Positions 15,161-24,200 of a stretch of DNA of 59,917 nucleotides are shown piece by piece. Where the stretch lies: positions 1 through 59,917 of the IMG/VR virus record IMGVR_UViG_3300024999_000114; one strand, 5' to 3'. The position numbers were made by a program, and so were the translations under genes. A model generated the notes under the pieces. That model was not told the DNA's origin. It did no database searches and saw only the letters and a list, made by a program, of their open reading frames with translations. Position 1 is the stretch's first letter, and every line of letters starts with the position of its first letter. The stretch is from a virus.

Positions 15161-15451
15161 TTAATACCCATCAAATTCAGGCAAGCTATCATATTCCTCT
15201 TGAGTCATTTCTTCAGCCTGTATCATATATGGGCCAAATACAGCGATTGCGGTTGCGTCGTTAATATCTCCCGTTATTGGCAATGATTCTAGTGATTTCT
15301 TCAGCTTAGGTAAATTATCCCTAGTGAATCCGCACTCTTGATCTTCTCCCGATTCATCTAGTTCGGTTTTTAGCTCTATAATCACATCACCTGAATTGGT
15401 TGTTATTGGCCCGTAGTCGTGGTCGGTGTGGCACATTCTATAGACTCTCAT
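15161..15451 (-). CDS. Hypothetical acidic protein
   Basis: 96 residues starting MRVYRMCHTDHDYGPITT; acidic, alpha/beta. Ends in QEEYDSLPEFDGY. No family recognised. Confidence 0.6.
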   Translation of the reverse strand: MRVYRMCHTDHDYGPITTNSGDVIIELKTELDESGEDQECGFTRDNLPKLKKSLESLPITGDINDATAIAVFGPYMIQAEEMTQEEYDSLPEFDGY

Positions 15452-15488
15452 CCTATTTCTTCCTCCCTCGCTAATCCATCGGTTTCAA

Positions 15489-15908
15489 TTAACTCCATTC
15501 AACCCCTGTTTTATCCGAAAATATACTCTTCAAATCTGACATTTTGGCACAATCTTTTCTACCAGAATAACCAAAACTAATGTTATCGTCACACCCTTTA
15601 ATTAATTCGTATATCTGCTTTGCCTGTTTTCTATCTACCTTTCCATTGCAATCGCTTTGATATAGAAAATTAGCAACTTCTATAGTTACTTCCCCTTGTT
15701 CATTAAGTTCCTCGGTAGCAGCGTTGTACTTTTCAAAAAACTCTGTTCTTTTATCTCCACTTGAAAATATAACTTCTGGAACATCCATACTCGTGTAATG
15801 CTCATGAAATTTAACGCCAACTTTTTCGGATACCATATTTCTGAATCTACCAAAACCGCCATACCCCATGTCACAACTATGCCTTTTTGAACTTATTGTT
15901 ATTCCCAC
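15489..15908 (-). CDS. Hypothetical phage protein
   Basis: 139 residues starting MGITISSKRHSCDMGYGGFG. The His/Cys/Gly-rich head and mixed alpha/beta body give the look of small phage proteins of unknown role. No catalytic motif is seen. Confidence 0.6.
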   Translation of the reverse strand: MGITISSKRHSCDMGYGGFGRFRNMVSEKVGVKFHEHYTSMDVPEVIFSSGDKRTEFFEKYNAATEELNEQGEVTIEVANFLYQSDCNGKVDRKQAKQIYELIKGCDDNISFGYSGRKDCAKMSDLKSIFSDKTGVEWS

Positions 15909-15985
15909 CCTTATTTACCACCCTTCTTCTTCCTAATCTCCCGAATAGCCCAAATCCTAAACCAAGCACTAGCTGATAAGTATTA

Positions 15986-16861
15986 TTAATTAATCTCTCG
16001 TCTCTCGTCATACTTAGTTTCATAATAACGGTTAATCCTTATCTCTCCTGATAAAAAATGAATGATGCTGTGGTCTCCTGATGTGTACTTAGTTTTAAAA
16101 TGAGCATCGATTATATTCTCCATTGTGTAGATATCATTATCAACCGATGTATTCCTTTGGCTATCCCAAAGGTGGAACCATGTATCCACAACATAAGCCC
16201 ACTTCTTGCTCGTTAGCTTTGAATGTTCCTTTTTCCTATATCGCTTAAATGATTTTAAGTAATAATCAATACTTTCTTCCTCAAAATCACCAACAACATA
16301 TCTAAGTTTGTATTCAGAAAAAGATATAGCCTTTTCTTTTACACACGAATTTACATCGTCAGATGAAATTCCCATGTTATTAGTATTGTGCTTTGTATTC
16401 TTAGACTTAGTATTATTTGCTCTCCCATATAGCGTTTTTGTTTCCGCTACCTTGGAGTCTTTAATTCCTCCCGAATGGCGTAATTGTGATGTAGTAATGG
16501 TTTCAGCTTGTTTTATCTTGCCTTTAGCCAGTAAGTCTTTTAGGAGAGATTCGTTATCCAGAATAGAGAAATACCTCTTAGGAGGCATACCTCTTCTATC
16601 GGAGTCTATCAATCCCAATGTTTCCAAGTTCTTAATTGCACTCCTTTGAGCTTTTTCACCTAAACCCGTTCCTGATTGCAGATCACTAATTGTATTGTAG
16701 AAGTAACCGTCACTTTCAAGCCTGTCTCTGTCTGAAAAATAACTAAACCTAGATACTAATTCTGCGTAGATAATTGATTCGTGAAGTCCAATTGCAAATA
16801 TTAAGTTCTTATTTACAACAATACTCCCGTCTGCTCTAAGTAAGTCGTAAATAGGATTCAC
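15986..16861 (-). CDS. Replication initiator-like protein with N-terminal winged helix
   Basis: 291 residues from GTG 16861. The N-terminal ~115 residues (VVNKNLIFAIGLHESIIYAE; DLQSGTGLGEKAQRSAIKNL; LIDSDRRGMPPKRYFSI) match the winged-helix domain shared by plasmid RepA_N-like and phage replisome-organiser proteins. A Thr/Asn/Lys-rich linker and a second helical domain follow. The GTG overlaps the stop of the upstream RHH gene (GTGA), so expression is coupled to that regulator. Confidence 0.7.
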   Translation of the reverse strand: MNPIYDLLRADGSIVVNKNLIFAIGLHESIIYAELVSRFSYFSDRDRLESDGYFYNTISDLQSGTGLGEKAQRSAIKNLETLGLIDSDRRGMPPKRYFSILDNESLLKDLLAKGKIKQAETITTSQLRHSGGIKDSKVAETKTLYGRANNTKSKNTKHNTNNMGISSDDVNSCVKEKAISFSEYKLRYVVGDFEEESIDYYLKSFKRYRKKEHSKLTSKKWAYVVDTWFHLWDSQRNTSVDNDIYTMENIIDAHFKTKYTSGDHSIIHFLSGEIRINRYYETKYDERREIN

Positions 16862-16989
16862 TTCTTTTTCATCTCCTTATCAAAGATCCTTCTCACAAAT
16901 TCAGACTTCCTTATTCCTATTTTCTTAGATTGTTCCTCTAACCATTTATTCTGCTGTTCCGTGATGTATAGGTCTATTCTTTTCACCAT
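16858..16989 (-). CDS. Ribbon-helix-helix (CopG/Arc-like) regulator
   Basis: 43 residues, MVKRIDLYITEQQNKWLEEQ followed by SKKIGIRKSEFVRRIFDKEM. The pattern is a beta strand, a helix, a turn with GIRKSEFVRRIF and a second helix, the CopG fold. CopG-type proteins often repress the rep gene downstream, and here the next gene is an initiator-like protein, translationally coupled. RBS AGGTGA. Confidence 0.75.
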   Translation of the reverse strand: MVKRIDLYITEQQNKWLEEQSKKIGIRKSEFVRRIFDKEMKKK

Positions 16990-17012
16990 TTCACCTCCAA
17001 ATATATGTGTTA

Positions 17013-17041
17013 ATTATACACCATAAAGTAATAAAAGTACA
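17013..17041 (-). promoter_or_regulatory. Promoter of the RHH-rep operon
   Basis: A perfect TATAAT (minus strand, 17018-17013) lies 24-30 bases before the RHH start. The -35 (TGTACT, 17-base spacer) is weak, as in promoters subject to control. The A+T-rich flanks could hold the RHH operator. Confidence 0.5.
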
Positions 17042-17077
17042 GGTTTAACGCAGAGCAAATTCCTATATTTTGGCATA

Positions 17078-17106
17078 AAAAATAACCCCCACCTTTACGG
17101 CAGGGG
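17078..17106 (-). terminator. Terminator of the lysis operon
   Basis: On the minus strand CCCCTGCC pairs with GGTGGGGG (two wobbles) over GTAAA and is followed by TTATTTTTT. It lies just after the last lysis-cassette gene. Confidence 0.8.
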
Positions 17107-17128
17107 AAATTGCAAACTATGCAAATTG

Positions 17129-17338
17129 CTATTCTGTTTTATCCTTACCCTTCAATGCATCAACCACAGCATTGATACCTAAGCCACTAGAAAACGCCAA
17201 TAGACCAGTTATGACCTGACTTAGTAATCCAGTGTCTACAGGCTGCCCTGTCATGACTGATGCGATAACAACGGCGAGGGTTATGGCTATTACGCCGAAG
17301 ATGGCGAGTATAGTTGAGTTATCCTTCATAAGGTTCAC
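17129..17338 (-). CDS. Small membrane protein, holin candidate
   Basis: 69 residues with two hydrophobic helices (about 8-29 and 37-60), a polar start and a charged tail (KGKDKTE). The size, topology and place immediately after an amidase suit a class II holin. Confidence 0.65.
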   Translation of the reverse strand: MNLMKDNSTILAIFGVIAITLAVVIASVMTGQPVDTGLLSQVITGLLAFSSGLGINAVVDALKGKDKTE

Positions 17339-17350
17339 TCCTTTCTTGCG

Positions 17351-17385
17351 TTGTAAACCCTTCCGGGAGGGCTTACGGTTTACAA
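17351..17385. other. Perfect hairpin between amidase and holin genes
   Basis: TTGTAAACC (17351-17359) pairs with GGTTTACAA (17377-17385), with an inner CCTTCCGGGAGG foldback. No T-run follows, so it is more likely an mRNA-stability or processing element than a terminator. Confidence 0.5.
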
Positions 17386-17390
17386 TTGAT

Positions 17391-18023
17391 CTACGCTAAT
17401 TCCATCCTTTTGGCAGCAAAACCAAGTTTGTTGATATCCTTAATCGCTTGGTCTGCCAAATGATCCAGAACGCGAACTGATAAATAAACATCGTTGGGAT
17501 GGATTTTCTTTGGCTTAACTTCTTCTGCCACATTCTCAACTCCTCTCAAGCCATTGAATAGTCTCTCCCAAGGAAACCACGGACCCGGGCAATCCGGTCG
17601 GTCAACGCTGTCAATGCGGTAATGGCCGATGATATGTTCTGAATCAATGGGAATTGAATATTTAGTAGTGAGCTCTTTGTGGAGGAATAAGGTAGCTTGA
17701 TATTGTTCTTCTGTTAGGCTGCCATCATATCCTTCATGCTCGATACCGAGGGTGTAACGATTGCAATTCGTGCCATCATAAAGCGACCAGTTAGGCTTAT
17801 TTGCGATACCTGCATGATAGGCAGCACTTCCCTCCTTGACGAGCTGAATAATCCTTCCCGACCTTGTGATGAGGTAGTGGGCACTAACCTTGGACGCTGG
17901 ATTCTGAAACCATGAGAGGGCACTCTCTGCTGTACCTGATGTTGTGTGGTCAACGATAGCTATGATGCTTCTGCCGTTTCTGCTACCGAAGTTGGGGGAT
18001 GGGGACCATTCTTCTATTGGCAT
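17391..18023 (-). CDS. N-acetylmuramoyl-L-alanine amidase, endolysin
   Basis: 210 residues. An Amidase_2/PGRP domain fills residues ~8-150, with zinc ligands His26 (VDHTTSG), His134 (IIGHYRI) and Cys145 (RPDCPGP). It cleaves the amide between MurNAc and L-Ala. The C-terminal ~50 residues (VYLSVRVLDHLADQAIKDIN) form a small separate module, probably wall binding. Lysis genes flank it on both sides. Confidence 0.92.
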   Translation of the reverse strand: MPIEEWSPSPNFGSRNGRSIIAIVDHTTSGTAESALSWFQNPASKVSAHYLITRSGRIIQLVKEGSAAYHAGIANKPNWSLYDGTNCNRYTLGIEHEGYDGSLTEEQYQATLFLHKELTTKYSIPIDSEHIIGHYRIDSVDRPDCPGPWFPWERLFNGLRGVENVAEEVKPKKIHPNDVYLSVRVLDHLADQAIKDINKLGFAAKRMELA

Positions 18024-18033
18024 AATTGCCCTC

Positions 18034-18261
18034 CTATCTAGCCTCTAACTTTCTCTCGATTCTCTCAACAGACGTTTGGACATCCTTGATAACCTCCAGG
18101 TTGTCAGACAGTTTTTCGATTGTCGTAATATACCTGCCTTCTCTCTCATCATTGGTCTGGAGTATCCACTTTATCAGCCATGATAATCCACCTATTGACA
18201 ATACAAACAGGGATAGGAAGATAATATTGTTATCAATTCCGTACTTTATCAAACTTTCCAA
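18034..18261 (-). CDS. BhlA/UviB-like small membrane protein, holin candidate
   Basis: 75 residues: one N-terminal membrane helix (about 10-32), then a charged coiled tail (NDEREGRYITTIEKLSDN ... ERIERKL). This single-TM plus charged coil is the BhlA/UviB/XhlA-type pattern seen beside amidases in Bacillota prophages. Confidence 0.7.
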   Translation of the reverse strand: MESLIKYGIDNNIIFLSLFVLSIGGLSWLIKWILQTNDEREGRYITTIEKLSDNLEVIKDVQTSVERIERKLEAR

Positions 18262-18262
18262 A

Positions 18263-18667
18263 TTACAACCCCCTCGTTTTAACTTTATCCTCGATTGCCT
18301 TTATGGTTTCTGGGCCTATCCCGCTAACCCGATCCAGTGCCCAAACGTCTTCATAAGGCCTACCTTCAACGATTCTCCTTGCTAATACTGGGCCGATGTC
18401 AGGAAGAGATTCTAAAGACTCAATGCTTGCAGAATTTATATTTATTTTGGAGTATTCGATGTAAAGGGCGAGGAAGGACATAGACAAAAGGACTACGGTT
18501 AATACGCCGATGATTAGCGGTTTATTTGGTTTAATGTCTGCTACATACTCGCTTGTCTCTTGAAATGCTTTTCTGTAGCCCTTGCTCCATAGTTTAGTGC
18601 TTTCGTTGTGGTTGTCCGGTGGAAGTCGTTCTTTTTCTTTGAGCCAGTTGCATAGCTTAACCCACAT
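18263..18667 (-). CDS. Membrane-anchored helix-hairpin-helix (ComEA-like) protein
   Basis: 134 residues from ATG 18667 (MWVKLCNWLKEK), preferred for its GGAGGG spacing. One TM helix lies near residues 48-69. A C-terminal pair of HhH motifs follows: INSASIESLESLPDIGPVLA and ALDRVSGIGPETIKAIED. ComEA-type HhH domains bind DNA non-specifically. Finding one anchored in the membrane inside a lysis cassette is unusual. It could contact incoming or outgoing phage DNA. Confidence 0.75.
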   Translation of the reverse strand: MWVKLCNWLKEKERLPPDNHNESTKLWSKGYRKAFQETSEYVADIKPNKPLIIGVLTVVLLSMSFLALYIEYSKININSASIESLESLPDIGPVLARRIVEGRPYEDVWALDRVSGIGPETIKAIEDKVKTRGL

Positions 18668-18693
18668 AGTTGCACCCTCCTTTTGGGAATAGG

Positions 18694-18727
18694 AAAAGAC
18701 AGGCATCAATTCGATACCTGTCTTTTT
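18694..18727. terminator. Bidirectional terminator
   Basis: AAAAGACAGG (18694-18703) pairs with CCTGTCTTTT (18717-18726); A and T runs on both sides make it usable on either strand. Confidence 0.75.
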
Positions 18728-18729
18728 AG

Positions 18730-18842
18730 GTGCGATATATCAGCACCCCTTGTCATTGGGATTTGTCCAGTAATACTAAGGCTGCTCGGACAAGGAGCGT
18801 GCGTCGCTAAATGATCAGTTTAGCCAAGCCTTAGTTTTAATA
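18730..18842. other. Structured intergenic region with nested stems
   Basis: GGTGC/GCACC closes a small hairpin near 18730-18747. Then ACTAAGGCT (18775-18783) pairs perfectly with AGCCTTAGT (18827-18835) and encloses a second perfect hairpin GCTAAA/TTTAGC (18806-18811, 18819-18824). TTTTAAT follows on the plus strand. This may be a small structured RNA or leader; no known family recognised. Confidence 0.4.
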
Positions 18843-19005
18843 GTGTACCACGGATGTCGATTTACGCAAAGACAATTACTGTAAAGTGATTTTATTATTT
18901 TGCAACAAATTACAGTAAATTTTGCAAGAGACAAATGGTATGATTATGAGAAAATTTAGAGGAGGTGAATAAATGAATAATTTTTCACGAAAGGAGGAAG
19001 GAAAA

Positions 19006-19383
19006 ATGAAGAAAAGATTTTTAGCGTTGCTACTTGCAGGTTTAATGCTTATGGCTTTCGCCGCGCCAGCTTGTGCCTACACCTACTATGATTACGGCGG
19101 CAATACCGGAACCGACTATAGCGTCGGCAACAGTTACTACACCAATTGGGATAATGGCCTATCGTCTACCAGTTCCAGAGTAGGCAACTACAACTACACA
19201 AACTGGAACAACGGACTAAACTCTACTAGCAGCAATATAGGCAACAGCTATTACACTAACTACAGTAACGGAGATTATAGTACAAGAACCAGAGTGGGCA
19301 GCTATGATTATTACCGCGACAGCAACGGTAGTACCGGAACAGGCTACTGGATCGGGAATACTTACTATTATAATGGCAGGTAA
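19006..19383 (+). CDS. Secreted Tyr/Asn-rich tandem-repeat protein
   Basis: 125 residues from ATG 19006, RBS AAGGAGG. A signal peptide (KKRFLALLLAGLMLMAFAAP) with cleavage near ACA-Y is followed by about five degenerate repeats of roughly 21 residues with the core GNxYYTNWxNGLxSTSSxxG, rich in Tyr, Asn, Ser and Gly. Another in-frame ATG at 18973, also with a good ribosome binding site, would add 11 residues. The gene stands alone between terminators and probably decorates or is released from the host envelope. Confidence 0.7.
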   Translation: MKKRFLALLLAGLMLMAFAAPACAYTYYDYGGNTGTDYSVGNSYYTNWDNGLSSTSSRVGNYNYTNWNNGLNSTSSNIGNSYYTNYSNGDYSTRTRVGSYDYYRDSNGSTGTGYWIGNTYYYNGR

Positions 19384-19390
19384 GACATTT

Positions 19391-19414
19391 AGCCCGGTGT
19401 AATGCCGGGTTTTT
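19391..19414 (+). terminator. Intrinsic terminator
   Basis: CCCGG pairs with CCGGG over a seven-base loop, then TTTTTG. It ends the secreted-repeat gene. Confidence 0.75.
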
Positions 19415-19461
19415 GTTTGCCATCAAGGGGAGTTAAAAAACTATAAATACTTAGAAGTGGG

Positions 19462-19495
19462 ACAAAAGAGCAGGTAATAAACCCTGCTCTTTTGT
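19462..19495. terminator. Bidirectional terminator
   Basis: A perfect 13-bp stem, ACAAAAGAGCAGG with CCTGCTCTTTTGT, lies between convergent genes and can serve both strands. Confidence 0.85.
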
Positions 19496-20413
19496 TTACA
19501 CTAGGGAGAGCTGTTGGATGCCGTTGACATAACCGAGGTAGGAAAGGATTTTTGCTTCTCGTTCGGGGGAGTAGTGCTTGAATCCCCTGAACCACGAAGT
19601 AAAATCTTTCGCACTCTTTTGACTATTGCAATTCCTACAAGCAGGTATCACATTATTATATGTGAATCCACCCCCTTTCTTTAAGGGAATAAAGTGGTCG
19701 TAAGTAAGGTTTTTATCCTTGCCACAATAAGCACATTTGTGGGCAAAGTGTTCCTTGATGGAGTTCCATTGTTCAACCGTTAATGTGCTTGGCAAGTCAT
19801 GCGCCAGCGCCCTTCTTCTTTGGGACCTTAGTGCTAACGATGTCTTATAACTTTGACGATGGCGATTAGCAATGGAATACTGCGTACTCCTAATAACTGC
19901 TTTTGCTAAATATTCCTTATTGTTGGAACAATGCTTTTGATACCAATCCCTTGCGTATTGCCTCTTATGTTGATTATTTTCATCATATTTCGTTTTTGAT
20001 TGCTTGCTAGCGCATTCCTTGCAATCTGCCCTTAAAGTATAGCCGGTGCTATAAAAATACTCTCTAGTGAAGGGTAGTTTCTTGTGGCATACGATACACT
20101 CTTTGTATCCATCAACCACCTTCATAACCTCCATGAATTTATACCCTCGACACTCCTTGCATATAGAGCAAACGCCAAATCTGCATTCCTTATCCTTGCT
20201 AAAGTAATATGTGGTGGCCGGAAGCTCTCGCTTGCACTTGGTGCATATCTTATGACCATCTTTTATAAATGGTTCAGGCTTTAGGAACTCACGCCCTCCA
20301 CACTCTCGACAAGAAGAATATAACCCACCCCTGGTTCCTTTTGATACATAAAAATGAAGCCTGTCTGCTGGCAAATTTCTCCCACACCGACTGCACGTCT
20401 TAATTTCACACAC
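19496..20413 (-). CDS. Multi-zinc-finger HNH endonuclease
   Basis: From GTG 20413 (a GTG at 20452 lacks a ribosome binding site) about 305 residues. Four Cys-pair repeats (CSRCGR, CTKCKR, CIVCHK, each about 40 residues apart) precede a C-terminal HNH domain: HKCAYCGKDKNLTYDHFIPL, then NNVIPACRNCNSQKS. The fingers may recognise DNA and the HNH cut it. It probably is a mobile HNH gene or restriction-like nuclease. The start overlaps the end of the upstream small gene. Confidence 0.82.
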   Translation of the reverse strand: MCEIKTCSRCGRNLPADRLHFYVSKGTRGGLYSSCRECGGREFLKPEPFIKDGHKICTKCKRELPATTYYFSKDKECRFGVCSICKECRGYKFMEVMKVVDGYKECIVCHKKLPFTREYFYSTGYTLRADCKECASKQSKTKYDENNQHKRQYARDWYQKHCSNNKEYLAKAVIRSTQYSIANRHRQSYKTSLALRSQRRRALAHDLPSTLTVEQWNSIKEHFAHKCAYCGKDKNLTYDHFIPLKKGGGFTYNNVIPACRNCNSQKSAKDFTSWFRGFKHYSPEREAKILSYLGYVNGIQQLSLV

Positions 20414-20576
20414 AAGCAACCACCCCCGGCGGTATGTAGGAGAAAAGTTCACTTAAATAGCTTTGATCCACTAAGACAACATCTTGAGTAACCACCCACT
20501 TAAAATGGCCTTTCATGTCATACGGCGAAACTAACTTTACTTCTCCATCCATTGTGATTGTTTCTGGAAAATCCAT
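20406..20576 (-). CDS. Small hypothetical protein (56 aa)
   Basis: Starts MDFPETITMDGEVKLVSPYD, RBS AGGAGG at ideal spacing. Beta-rich appearance, no known motif. It overlaps the HNH gene start by eight bases, suggesting coupled translation. Confidence 0.55.
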   Translation of the reverse strand: MDFPETITMDGEVKLVSPYDMKGHFKWVVTQDVVLVDQSYLSELFSYIPPGVVACV

Positions 20577-20670
20577 GGCAAAATCCTCCTTTATTTTGCC
20601 CTTGCCCGAAAGAAGAATCCCTGTTAATATGATGAGTGAGACGTTCCTTTTCGGAGGGCTGTTTTCGTGA

Positions 20671-20706
20671 GGAAGTCTGTAACTCTTAGTCGTGGAGCAG
20701 ACTTCC
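20671..20706. other. Perfect hairpin upstream of the small gene
   Basis: GGAAGTCTG (20671-20679) pairs with CAGACTTCC (20698-20706) around an 18-base loop, without a T-run. It lies in the leader between the HTH gene and the 56-aa gene. Confidence 0.45.
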
Positions 20707-20710
20707 TGAT

Positions 20711-20887
20711 TTAATTCTTAGACTGATTCCCCTCAATCCATTGCAAGACTTTCTCCTTGCGGAAACGGACCGCGGTGCCAATTTTGAAATATGGCATACC
20801 CTCGTCGCGCATCCTATCGATAGTTCGAATACCAACCTTCAATAGTTTAGAAAGTTCCTCTTTTGTCAAAATCTCATCCTCGTCCAT
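20711..20887 (-). CDS. Excisionase/MerR-like small HTH protein
   Basis: 58 residues: ILTKEELSKLLKVGIRTIDR, then MRDEGMPYFKIGTAVRFRKE. The V-G-I-R-T-I-x-R helix and YFKIGTAVRFRKEKVLQWI wing are those of HTH_17 excisionase-family proteins. In phages these act as Xis or as transcription regulators. No integrase is visible nearby, so a regulatory role is equally likely. Confidence 0.8.
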   Translation of the reverse strand: MDEDEILTKEELSKLLKVGIRTIDRMRDEGMPYFKIGTAVRFRKEKVLQWIEGNQSKN

Positions 20888-20928
20888 TTCCCATCTCCTA
20901 ACATAGTCTGTAATAACCTTACGATGTC

Positions 20929-20957
20929 ATTGTAAGCCTACGCTAGACATTTGTCAA
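20929..20957 (-). promoter_or_regulatory. Consensus promoter with palindromic operator
   Basis: TTGACA (20957-20952) and TACAAT (20934-20929) with a 17-base spacer on the minus strand. The imperfect palindrome TTACGATGTCATTGTAA (about 20919-20935) overlaps the -10 and could be the operator of the HTH protein it drives. Confidence 0.7.
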
Positions 20958-20977
20958 GAAAGGAGACGGAAAATGAA

Positions 20978-21193
20978 ATGAAGATTTTTCGACAAGACGT
21001 TGAGGAAATAGGAATATTTATATTTTTTGTAATATTTCTTTTCTCCGTAAGTTATATCGCGGATGGTGGGTCGAGTTTGTTAGCCATTATACCCATAATT
21101 GTATTCGGAACGCTTGCGACTACCGGGATATTAGCGAATATGGGTGATTTTATTAGAGATCACTACTCCAAGAAAAGCCGTATACCAAAATGA
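20978..21193 (+). CDS. Small two-TM membrane protein
   Basis: 71 residues from ATG 20978 with two hydrophobic helices (about 11-30 and 36-55) and a basic tail. Five bases upstream a complete ATG-AAA-TGA minigene has the better-spaced AAGGAG, and its stop overlaps this ATG (ATGA). The function is not recognised; a cargo or lysogeny gene is possible. Confidence 0.55.
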   Translation: MKIFRQDVEEIGIFIFFVIFLFSVSYIADGGSSLLAIIPIIVFGTLATTGILANMGDFIRDHYSKKSRIPK

Positions 21194-21221
21194 TAATAAA
21201 GGAAAATTAGGCAAGGGCTAT

Positions 21222-24200
21222 TTATTTTAGTCCCTTGCCTTTTAATATTTCCTTCTTTGCTAATGCTTTCGATTCAGATATTGCATCTGCTAGTAATTTT
21301 GCCTTCACTTCATCCGGTGATTGCAACTTCGTCTTTCTGGCACCAACGTATGAGCTATTATTCATGATCTTCTTGAAAGAATTTAAAGTTAATTCTCCCA
21401 CACGTTTTTGATACTGGATAGCTTCTTCGGGGGTCAATGTGATCCTTGGATGAGTTTGCGTTTTCTCAATATAATTAGGGACCATCGTTGGAAATTGAGT
21501 TTTAAGCCCCTCTACATCGTTCAATCTTCTTAACTCAGCATCAATTTTTGGGTCAATGCCTTGATCCTTAGTAATAATACCAGGGCTAAGAAATTGAGAG
21601 AATGCCCTGCCGATTGGATTCTCGATTTTCTTCACATCTTCGCCGAATGGGGTTTGCTTGGCTGGTAGCTTTTTACTTGCCAATGGAACTCTGGATATCA
21701 ATGCATTTTTAAACGATTGAGGTATATCACCTTTAACATATGCTTGCCTAACAAGGGGATCAACTGAACCTGCTATCTGATTCAGTGCCGTAGGGATAAA
21801 TTGGGTAGCATAGTTTTGTGGAAGTTGAGAAAGTCCCTCCATTACCCCTTGCTGACTCCCAAGTAATAACTTAACTCCCTTAAATACAGACATATTAAAG
21901 ACGGTATCTCCAGATGCGTTCATTCCATCCAGTATAGCCTCAGATGCATTGGCCGCCAATTTACCTAGCTTGTCAAGGTTATTACCTTGCACAACGCTAT
22001 CCATTTTGGCCTTATCTTCTGGATTATCCTTGACCGCATTATAAATCTGAACACCTACAGACAGTGGGATTGACAAAGGAGCCCCCCAGTCGAAGCTGTA
22101 TTTCCCCATCACGGAAAATGGAGAATGCCCAGTACTGCTATCGTAAGCCCTCACGTCGGCATCCTTGGAAACCTTACCAGTTAACACGCCTTTACTAGCC
22201 AGTAAATACCCTAGACCCAATACACTCGTTCCCGTTAATCCCTTAGCAAGTTCGTCAATTGCGGCCGCGGCACCCTTGGAAGATTTTATACTCCCTAGCC
22301 CGTTAGCCACCCCGATAGGCGAAAATTGTAAGCCACGCTTTAACACGTTTAGGGGAGTCTTTGCAAATGGAATAACAGCCTCCGTTAATACCGCCCCGGC
22401 CTTTCTTGCTATCCCTGCGTCTTTATCAGGACGTTTTGCTTTGTTGAGGAAATCAGCGATAATACTACTGTCTTTATACGTGGCCTCCATGGCTTCTTTT
22501 TTCGCAATATCAAAGGCTTCTTGCGGTAATTCGGAGAAGTCCTTTATCTTTTTTGCCTGAGCATATGAAGCAAGGCGATCCTCGTATGCTTTACGAAAGA
22601 ACGGAGTATCACCTTTTTGCAGTAAGGCATAGTTGAATTTACGAGTCTTTTCGAGAATATCAACGTCCTTGCCCAATACTTCACCAATACGGCTCTTTCT
22701 AAATACCCTCTTGTCGGGCATGTTCAAGCTTATTCCCTCTTGGAATTTATTTTCTCCACCTAGTAACTCCTTGCTATTGGACGAAAAATACTCCTTTGCC
22801 AAATCCTTATATTCCTTATTGACTAGAACTGATTGAGTCCTATCTGATTCCTTAAGGAATGTCTTCTGAATTACACCGGATGTTCTTTGTGCCGCCTTTC
22901 TCATCGCCATCATAATCGCATTGCCGCCGACGTTACGAACATTTGATTTCACATTTAAAAGCATCGATATATGACGCCAAGCGTTAATCTTCTCCATTGA
23001 GGTTGCTGGCATTTCGTCAGCTATCCTTGCCTGTATCTGCTCAAAAGCAGAATCATAAGATGCTTGATTTCCACGCTCAATATTTCCAACCATAGTCAGT
23101 TCATCAGGAGTCAAGTCAACTTCTTTCCACTTCTTACCATAGGTATCTAGCCCTTCCTTATTGAGCTTCTTTAACATCTTGTCAAAGCTCATCAGGAATG
23201 TTTCAGGGTCAGCATCCCTCAGTATTCTAAATGCCTGTCCGAATTGGCCGGATTCAGTAGCCCGGTTAGCAGCGTTGGACATTAATTCCCTCGCTCTTAC
23301 AACATTTCCTTCGTTCGTCAATTTGTCAGCCAACATCTTAACCAATGGCGCGGCTTCTGGCTTGAGATCTTTGATTAAGGTATCTAGCTCAGAAATTGCA
23401 GGTTCAAGTCCTTTGTCAAAGATGCTCTGCGCTTTGGCTAAGGTTTCCTTGTTTCCTAGTTGTTTATAAACTAAAGGGTCGACGGAATAACTATCCCTCA
23501 ACGCATCAGGACGGTTAGCATCAGTTCTGATATTTTCCGATACCCCCCGTTCCTTTAGGCCAGCAGGAATATCACCTTGGGGGAAATCCTTAACGGTATC
23601 CGGCCCTTTAAGCCTCATCGTAGACGTAGGACTCTCTATCGAAGTCGCAGCACTTCTATTGCCCAAAGAATTAATAGGTTCCCCGATCGGCGCAACAGAA
23701 TCCCCAAGTGTTGGGATTTTAGCAGGAGCATCCCTTAACTGAGCGCGAATGGGATCGGCATTACTAACCGAAGGTATCCCCTCTCTATTAGTCCAAGTCA
23801 ACGGTTCTGGTCGCTCGGGTAATATCCTCTCCGTTGGAATCGACTCCATTGTTTGAGGCCCCTTTAGCTCTCTCGGTTTAAGCGAGATGTTAGGCCTTAT
23901 CGGTGGTGGATTATCAACAGGAAGATTACCAGAAAGCCCCATTCTTTGTGGTTGCTGCTCGACGGTTGATTGGAGGTATTCCCTTGGCTTAAGTGGCGGT
24001 ATTACCCCTGCCGCCCTACCCATTCTCAATGTTTCAGGCGTTAATGAGGATTTGGGTTTAATCTGAGATTTCTCCCAATTGGTAATAAGTTTAGGTAGGT
24101 CAATGCCTGTGTAGTGTTTGATGTTATCGAACTGAGCTTCTTTAGTAAAATTCGAGCCAGAGAATTCATTGATAAGCTTGTCGCTTCCGAGGAATTCTTG

